The notes under the pieces: model-generated
Told to the model about the DNA's origin: nothing
What the model saw: the letters and a program-made list of their open reading frames with translations, nothing else
Databases searched by the model: none
Position numbers and translations under genes: made by a program
Shown: piece after piece, positions 27,775 to 32,761 of the stretch
Layout: each line of letters begins with the position of its first letter
How positions within the stretch are numbered: position 1 is the first letter of the stretch
Assembly (NCBI RefSeq): GCF_001667145.1
Contig: NZ_LZIF01000088.1
Location: forward strand, 1-32,761
Length of the DNA stretch: 32,761 nt
Direction: 5' to 3'
Source of the DNA: Mycobacterium sp. 852002-51971_SCH5477799-a
GTDB lineage: Bacteria > Actinomycetota > Actinomycetes > Mycobacteriales > Mycobacteriaceae

Positions 27775-29259
27775 TTAATCGCTGTCCCAACTGCCCGGCA
27801 ACATCGGCGCCGAGGGCCCGTTTCCGAACTCGTCCCCGGCGAGCGTCGTCAGCCCGGTCGCCTCGGCGCTACCCGCCGGCGCCGTTCCGGCAAAGCCCAG
27901 TGACCCCGCGCCGCGATCCGATGCCACCGACAAACCCGGGTCGGGCGTCGGCGCGGCGTCCGGTTCCAGATCCATGTATTCGTAGCCGCGGTAGTGATCT
28001 GTCATCGTCGCCCGACGTCGCCGCCGCGCCCGCTGTCTTTCGGACGACGACGCCGCGGCCGGTGCGGCGGCGGCCGCGGCGGAACGCGGCTCGGACGACT
28101 TGCGCTGCGCGCCGCTGCCCATGCCGGAGTCGGTGCCGATGCCGGGCCCACCCACCAAATAGGGGAAGGCGACAGTCTCGGCGCCGGTCACGGCTGGTGG
28201 CGGCGGTGGTGGCGCTGCGGGCGCAGGGGCCGGGGCCGCCGCGGGCGCCGGAGCGGGAGTGGGGACGGGAGAAGGTGAAGGCGCGGTGACAGGAGTTGCG
28301 CTCACGACCGGAGCGTTGCTGGCTGCCGGCGCACTGGGCGCCTGCGGCATCGGTGCGGGCACCGCGGCGGGCTCCGGAATCGGGGTCTCGCCGGGCTGGA
28401 TCCCGGCCAGGAGGGTCAGACCCGCTATGCCTCCCCCAAATCCCCCGGGCACGGCGAACGGAGCGGCCGCAAGCTGCGGGAACGCCTGAAGGGCCTCGCC
28501 CGCGTGGTCAAATTCGTCGGCGATGAGCAACGGAATGTCGCGGATCAAGTCCGCTATCGCCTTCGCCGGGTTCTGCGGAAACTCGGCTAAGTCCCGGAAC
28601 AGAGTCTGGGGAATCTCGAGGAATCGATTAATCCACCAGCTCAGGTCGTACGGGGTGCCGGAGTCATCGTCGACGATGTCGTCCCCACCGCCATCGCTGC
28701 CATCGCCGGTGCTATCGCTGGCATTCACAATCGGCGGCGCCGGATCGGTAGGCGGCGCCGACGCTACCGCCGCGGTCGAGACCGCCTGATAAGTCGTCAT
28801 CGTGGTGGCCGCCTGGACCCACATCCGTGCGTAGTCCGCCTCATTGAGCGCGATCGGAATCGTGTTGATGCCAAAGAAATTCGTCGCCACCAGAACGCCG
28901 TGGACGGTGTGGTTGGCGGCCAGCTCCGGCAGCGTGGGCATCGCGGCCAGCGCCGTGGTGTAGGCGGTGGCCGCGGTCTCCTGCTCGGCGGCCATGGCCG
29001 CGCTCTTTGCGCTGGCGCGCACCAACCAGGCCAGGTAGGGCAGGTGCGCGGCCGCGTACCGCTCGGCGGTGGGGCCCTCCCACGCTCCGGCCTGCACCGC
29101 GGCCAGGGTCGCGGAGAGCTCGTCGGCCGCCGACGCGTACGTAGCGCTCAGCGAGTTCCAGGCGGCCGCGGCGGCCAGCAGGCCGGCCGGGCCGGGACCG
29201 CTGCTCAGCAGCGCGGAATGAACCTCCGGCGGCAATGCCATCCATACCGGTGCGGTCAT
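27775..29259 (-). CDS. PPE3: PPE3-like PPE protein (PPW subgroup)
   Basis: The product is 494 residues with a PPE domain (about 1-175: [54 protein letters not shown]). An unusual acidic Gly/Asp segment follows ([17 protein letters not shown], about residues 185-202). A Pro/Ala-rich linker comes next, then an Arg-rich stretch and the C-terminal module with LGFAGT and [13 protein letters not shown] and AGGAG lie just before the ATG. No PE gene is directly upstream, so the PE partner is encoded elsewhere. It is the last gene before the Zur/IdeR control region. In M. tuberculosis PPE3 belongs to the Zur-regulated set as I recall. A direct repeat of tcat-gaaaac upstream (29372-29393) is only weakly Zur-like. 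Confidence 0.9.
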   Translation of the reverse strand: MTAPVWMALPPEVHSALLSSGPGPAGLLAAAAAWNSLSATYASAADELSATLAAVQAGAWEGPTAERYAAAHLPYLAWLVRASAKSAAMAAEQETAATAYTTALAAMPTLPELAANHTVHGVLVATNFFGINTIPIALNEADYARMWVQAATTMTTYQAVSTAAVASAPPTDPAPPIVNASDSTGDGSDGGGDDIVDDDSGTPYDLSWWINRFLEIPQTLFRDLAEFPQNPAKAIADLIRDIPLLIADEFDHAGEALQAFPQLAAAPFAVPGGFGGGIAGLTLLAGIQPGETPIPEPAAVPAPMPQAPSAPAASNAPVVSATPVTAPSPSPVPTPAPAPAAAPAPAPAAPPPPPPAVTGAETVAFPYLVGGPGIGTDSGMGSGAQRKSSEPRSAAAAAAPAAASSSERQRARRRRRATMTDHYRGYEYMDLEPDAAPTPDPGLSVASDRGAGSLGFAGTAPAGSAEATGLTTLAGDEFGNGPSAPMLPGSWDSD

Positions 29260-29407
29260 CCTCCGGACTCCTTGCCGGCTGAGACCGACGCCGCCTGGGC
29301 TGTTAGGCGACGCACCGATCAGCCCGTTAGTAGTCGGAGGACGGCGCGCAAAAGTTCCGGCGCGAGGTCAACTCATCGAAAACTCATGAAAACGCGACCG
29401 CGGTGGG

Positions 29408-30337
29408 TCAGGCCTTTACGGCGCTCACCAGGGTGTTGCGCGCGATCATCGGGCCGGCCTCGGTTTCCGGTCCGGGCACCGGACGGCCGACCTGGCGAAG
29501 GTAGTCGGCCAACGGAGTGCCGACCGCATTCCAGCCGTGGTTGCCGAACCACTCGGTGGCCGGCGCATGCCGCTCGTTGTAGACCAGCTGGAAGAACACC
29601 CGCCCGTCGCCCTGCTCGGTGGCCGCGCGTTCTTCTGCCACTGCGGCTTCGAAGTCCTCGGGTTCCATCGGGGCGCCGTCCTCGACGGCGACGTGGCTGC
29701 CGTGGCCGGCCTGCGCGTCGATACCGGTGAACAGCTGCTCTTCAGCCGCCGCCGGGAGATAGATCAACAGGCCCTCGGCGATCCACGCCGACGGTCTGGC
29801 GGGGTCAAAGCCGCTGTCGCGCAGCGCTTGCGGCCAGTCTTCGCGCAGGTCGATGGCGATCTCACGACGCTCGGCACGCGGTTGGGCCCCGGCGCCGGCG
29901 AGCACCTCGCGCTTGAAGTCGAGCACTTGCGGCTGGTCGAGCTCGAAGATCGTCGTTGCGGCCGGCCAGTCCAGGCGGTAGGCGCGCGAGTCCAGACCCG
30001 CCGCCAAGACGACCACCTGACGCACGCCCGCGTCCGCAGCACGACGGAAATATTCGTCGAAGAACTTCGTGCGGGCGCCCTGGAAGGTGACGAAATTCTC
30101 GCCGAAGTCGGCGGTCTTCAGCTGGTGGTCGGGATCCTTGCCGTCGAGGACGTCCGCCCACGAACCGCCCACCGCGCGGCAAAAGACCTCCGCGTATGGA
30201 TCCACGGCCAGCGGGTCGGGCTTTCGCGCCTCCAAAGCTCGCGCTGCTGCCACGAATAACGCGGTCGAACCCACGCTCGTGGTGATGTCCCAGGTATCGC
30301 CTTCGCTACGCACCCAACCCACAGTACGCCGCGTCAC
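29408..30337 (-). CDS. SAM-dependent methyltransferase of the Rv0281 family
   Basis: The protein is 309 residues from a GTG at 30337 with AAAGG 7 nt upstream, which decides the start over the ATG at 30364. It belongs to the mycobacterial putative SAM-dependent methyltransferase group (PF04072, leucine carboxyl methyltransferase-like). The marks are [57 protein letters not shown] and [10 protein letters not shown]. The AAGLDSR loop binds SAM. The substrate is unknown. In M. tuberculosis Rv0281 lies between PPE3 and eccA3, whereas here it lies upstream of PPE3 in the direction of transcription. Confidence 0.92.
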   Translation of the reverse strand: MTRRTVGWVRSEGDTWDITTSVGSTALFVAAARALEARKPDPLAVDPYAEVFCRAVGGSWADVLDGKDPDHQLKTADFGENFVTFQGARTKFFDEYFRRAADAGVRQVVVLAAGLDSRAYRLDWPAATTIFELDQPQVLDFKREVLAGAGAQPRAERREIAIDLREDWPQALRDSGFDPARPSAWIAEGLLIYLPAAAEEQLFTGIDAQAGHGSHVAVEDGAPMEPEDFEAAVAEERAATEQGDGRVFFQLVYNERHAPATEWFGNHGWNAVGTPLADYLRQVGRPVPGPETEAGPMIARNTLVSAVKA

Positions 30338-30435
30338 CGACAAACCTTTCCCGGTGGCGCGCAACGGTAGTGGCGTTCGCCGTTACCTGCGGCCGTAGCG
30401 GCGGCCGTCGGCCCCGCCCGCGGGCGATTGGCCCG

Positions 30436-31173
30436 TCAATGTGGGTAGGCATAGGGGTTGGGCGGGGCGTCGATGCGGGTGACCGCGGTGGCCCGCAATG
30501 TCGGGATCGCCGGTGAATCCGGTTGCCGCGGTGCGGGTATGACCTGGCCCTGGACCCGAAGCCAGGTGTTGTCCGGCAGACCGGCCGCGGCCCCGGCGGC
30601 CGGGCCGCGCAGGTGGATGCGGGCCAGCTGTGCGTCGGCCGCACAGCAGATGATGACGATGCGACCGAGGTCGGCGCCTTGTGCTTCGTTCAGCACGAAG
30701 CCGGTCACCGTGATCGACCGGTTCGTCAACGATCCGGTCGAGTCGTGCGCTTCGCGCATCAGCACCTCGGGAAGCGAGACTTCTGGAAAAGGTCCGGGGG
30801 GCAGCGGCGGAAACGCCCTATTCAGAACATCATTGGATACCGACGTTACGGAGGGCGCGGCGGCCGAGGGCCGCAGCGCCGGTGGCGCCACGAACATCAG
30901 CACCAGGACCGCGACCGCCAAGAGCCAGGTGATGCCGGTCCGATGGGAATGCTCGTGAACGTGGTCGCCGGCCGCGTCACTGGTTCGGGGCCCGCCGCGA
31001 CGAATGTCACCGATGATCGCCATAAGTGCCAAACCGATGAGAACCACCGCTGAGGCGATCAGCCATGGCAAGAGCCCTGGTTTGACGTAGCGGGTGAACA
31101 CACCCGACACGGTGATCATGGCGATGCTGATACCCACCAGGAGCAACACGGTGTTCTCGGCTTCGCGGCTCAT
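30436..31173 (-). CDS. TIGR03943/DUF1980-type membrane protein
   Basis: The product is 245 residues from the ATG at 31173, overlapping the permease stop by one base. Two N-terminal helices (TVLLLVGISIAMITVSGVFT and LLPWLIASAVVLIGLALMAI) are followed by a His-rich loop (DHVHEHSHRTG) and a third helix (TWLLAVAVLVLMFVAPPAL). An extracytoplasmic domain follows with the family mark IICCAADAQLARIHL and an OB-like end (DNTWLRVQGQVI). The longer frame reaching 31626 overlaps the permease and is rejected. Such proteins (B. subtilis YcgQ type) are typically encoded next to a YraQ-type permease, as here. The His-rich loop and the Cys pair suggest a metal-linked role; this is inference. Confidence 0.85.
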   Translation of the reverse strand: MSREAENTVLLLVGISIAMITVSGVFTRYVKPGLLPWLIASAVVLIGLALMAIIGDIRRGGPRTSDAAGDHVHEHSHRTGITWLLAVAVLVLMFVAPPALRPSAAAPSVTSVSNDVLNRAFPPLPPGPFPEVSLPEVLMREAHDSTGSLTNRSITVTGFVLNEAQGADLGRIVIICCAADAQLARIHLRGPAAGAAAGLPDNTWLRVQGQVIPAPRQPDSPAIPTLRATAVTRIDAPPNPYAYPH

Positions 31174-32165
31174 CACCGGGCCCCGAGGACGAAAAGCCCT
31201 ATCACGCAGGCGCTCGCGGTGGCCACCAGGAAAGTGCAGGGCGCAAAGCGTGCGGCGAACGCCCGGCCGAACATGCCCGCCTGCATGGCGAACAGCTTGA
31301 CATCGACGGCCGGCCCGACGACCAGAAACACGAGGCGGGGCAACAGCGGCACCATCGTCATGCTGGCGGCCACGAACGCGTCGGCTTCCGAACACAACGC
31401 GAGCACCACCGCGAGGACCGCCATCAGCGCGACCCCGAGCGCCAGGTCGGTCGCCAGATGCGTGAACACCCACGGCGGCACCGCGACATGGAGCAGTGCC
31501 GCCGCGGCCGCACCGAGCACCAAATACGATGCGGCCTGCAAGAAGTCGTGACGGGCTGCCTCGGCGAAGGACACCCAGCGCGATTGGGTCTGGGTTTCCA
31601 CGGCGGGCAGCCGGCGGGTGATCCATTCACCACGGCCCCACCGGGACCACGCCCAGCCCATGACAACCGCGCTCAGCAGCGACGCGCCCATGCGGGCGAA
31701 GACCATCCGGGGTTCGCCCGGAAACGCCACCGCCGTGGCGACCAGCACGACAGGGTTGATCGCCGGCGCGGCCAGCATGAACGTCAACGCCGCGGCCCCG
31801 CTCGCCCCACCTTCCCCGAACAACCGCCGCGCCAACGGAACTGACCCGCACTCACATCCCGGTAGCGCAACGCCACCCACGCCGGCAGCGAGCACGGCCA
31901 GCGCCGGCCGACGTGGCAACCAATTCGCCAACCGCTGCGGCGAAACGAACACTGCGATCAGTCCGCTGACCACGACCCCGAGCACCAGGAACGGAATCGC
32001 CTGCACGAAGACTCCGCAGAACACGGTGCCCACCGTCGATAGCGCCGCGCTGTTGAAGACCGCGTTGCGCAGGGTTGTGGCGGCCAACGCGCAGGCCAAC
32101 AGAAGGGCCACCAGCACTTCCATCGACCCGACGCGCAACCTGCGCCCGGACTTCAGCGTCGCCAC
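31173..32165 (-). CDS. YraQ/UPF0718-type permease (COG0701)
   Basis: The protein is 330 residues from a GTG at 32165; an ATG 14 codons in (MEVLVALLLACALAATT) could be the true start. It has about eight membrane helices and the hallmark GCECGSVPLARRL in the first half. A related segment in the second half (LALCSEADAFVAASM) is also typical. Family members are proposed to move metals, metalloids or other small substrates, but substrates are not established for this subgroup. It is translationally coupled to the TIGR03943-type gene (TGATG overlap). I do not recall this pair beside ESX-3 in M. tuberculosis. No Zur palindrome is visible in the 83 bp upstream. Confidence 0.88.
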   Translation of the reverse strand: MATLKSGRRLRVGSMEVLVALLLACALAATTLRNAVFNSAALSTVGTVFCGVFVQAIPFLVLGVVVSGLIAVFVSPQRLANWLPRRPALAVLAAGVGGVALPGCECGSVPLARRLFGEGGASGAAALTFMLAAPAINPVVLVATAVAFPGEPRMVFARMGASLLSAVVMGWAWSRWGRGEWITRRLPAVETQTQSRWVSFAEAARHDFLQAASYLVLGAAAAALLHVAVPPWVFTHLATDLALGVALMAVLAVVLALCSEADAFVAASMTMVPLLPRLVFLVVGPAVDVKLFAMQAGMFGRAFAARFAPCTFLVATASACVIGLFVLGAR

Positions 32166-32248
32166 CGCGTCATTATCTCAGCGCGCACCAACAAGGTAGT
32201 TCGGGACGATTCGACGAGGTCGTGACGGCCAGCCGGTTGTCCCCGATG

Positions 32249-32761
32249 CTAGTGGTCCCCTTCATCGCCGCGCCGGGCCCGATCGGCGGAGCCTTCGGTG
32301 CTCCAGGTGCCCGGCATCATCGGCAGCGTTGGGCTGCCGCCGAACTCATCGCCGGCCAGTGTGGTCAATCCGGCGGCCGCGGCGGCACCGCGGCGGGCGG
32401 TCCCGGCGAACCCCAGTGCGCCCGCGCCGCGGTCGGACGCCAGCGCGGCGTCCCAGTCGGGATCGACATCGACGTTCATGTCCATGAACTCGTCACCGTG
32501 CCCGCGCTGTGTCGCGCGCCGGCGCCGGCGCGCACGGGCGGCTTCTCGGGTGGCCGCGGCCGCCGCCGCTGCGGCGCTATCCGGTTCGGGCGCTTTCCGT
32601 TTCGCGCTCGAGCGCGCGCTCGCAGTCATACCCGAGCCCGCTCCCATTCCCGGGGGGCCGATGACATAGGGCGGAAAGAACCCGGGCCCGGGCGGAGCCG
32701 GAGACGGCGCTGCCGGTGGCGCACTGGTGACCGTGCTTGCTGTGGGGGTGGGCGCGGGGGC
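32249..32761 (-). CDS. PPE protein, C-terminal part (5' end outside window, PPW subgroup)
   Basis: The frame is open from the right window edge to a TAG at 32249, giving 170 residues of an incomplete protein. The visible part runs from a Pro/Ala/Thr-rich linker through [16 protein letters not shown] and an Arg-rich stretch ([20 protein letters not shown]) to the end module. That module has [20 protein letters not shown] and PMMPGTW. It carries the GFxGT and PxxPxxW marks of the PPE-PPW subgroup and is clearly related to the ends of PPE3 and PPE4 in this window. The PPE domain itself lies outside, so its number cannot be given. It is followed by the permease gene on the same strand after 83 bp. 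Confidence 0.88.
   Translation of the reverse strand, partial: APAPTPTASTVTSAPPAAPSPAPPGPGFFPPYVIGPPGMGAGSGMTASARSSAKRKAPEPDSAAAAAAAATREAARARRRRRATQRGHGDEFMDMNVDVDPDWDAALASDRGAGALGFAGTARRGAAAAAGLTTLAGDEFGGSPTLPMMPGTWSTEGSADRARRGDEGDH

Noticed and set aside
27521..27790. Minus-strand frame of 89 codons across the eccA3 upstream region
   Set aside because: It covers the Zur palindrome, overlaps the PPE3 end, and shows no ribosome site or conserved features; it is regulatory DNA.
29372..29393. Possible second Zur site upstream of PPE3
   Set aside because: It is a direct repeat (tcat-gaaaac twice), not a palindrome, and matches the Zur pattern poorly.
1..32761. CRISPR arrays, tRNA/rRNA genes, insertion sequences and att sites
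   Set aside because: No regularly spaced repeats, cloverleaf sequences, transposase frames or integrase genes were seen; the only tandem repeat is the coding PQY repeat.

Overview
This is high-GC actinobacterial DNA from a mycobacterium. Its centrepiece is a complete ESX-3 type VII secretion locus, transcribed on the minus strand from about 27455 down to 12715. Gene content matches the M. tuberculosis Rv0280-Rv0312 neighbourhood as I remember it, but several details differ, so a nontuberculous Mycobacterium is the best guess. No rRNA, tRNA, IS element, phage gene or CRISPR array was seen.

Right part (27456-32761, all minus strand): the 3' part of a PPE gene; a YraQ/UPF0718-type permease overlapping a TIGR03943/DUF1980-type membrane protein; a SAM-dependent methyltransferase (Rv0281-like); and PPE3. 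A 319-bp regulatory gap before eccA3 holds a perfect 21-bp palindrome of the mycobacterial Zur type (27667-27687) and an imperfect IdeR-like iron box (27504-27526). This fits ESX-3's known control by zinc and iron.

Centre (12715-27455, minus strand): eccA3-eccB3-eccC3-PE5-PPE4-esxG-esxH-espG3-eccD3-mycP3-eccE3. EccB3, EccC3, EccD3 and EccE3 form the membrane machine and EccA3 is the cytosolic AAA+ protein. EspG3 is the PE/PPE chaperone, MycP3 the mycosin, and EsxG-EsxH and PE5-PPE4 are the secreted pairs. Start/stop overlaps (eccA3/B3, B3/C3, D3/mycP3, mycP3/E3) point to one operon. Two substitutions stand out: the catalytic serine of MycP3 reads as Asp (D346), and EsxH position 70, a zinc ligand in the M. 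tuberculosis protein, reads as Gln.

Left part (1-12725, both strands): an alpha/beta hydrolase, a trans-aconitate methyltransferase, a sulfatase, a BluB-like nitroreductase-fold enzyme, a small GerW-like membrane protein, a conserved 160-aa protein, a PAP2 phosphatase, a secreted L,D-transpeptidase-fold protein, a SnoaL-like protein, a TetR regulator divergent from an Rv0311-like gene, and two neighbouring membrane proteins. Each of these last two joins an actin/Hsp70-like N-terminal part to one membrane helix and a long proline-rich tail; the second runs off the left edge. The genes present in H37Rv between the sulfatase and the BluB-like gene (PE_PGRS5, toxin-antitoxin pairs, PPE5/PPE6) are absent, leaving only 60 bp there.
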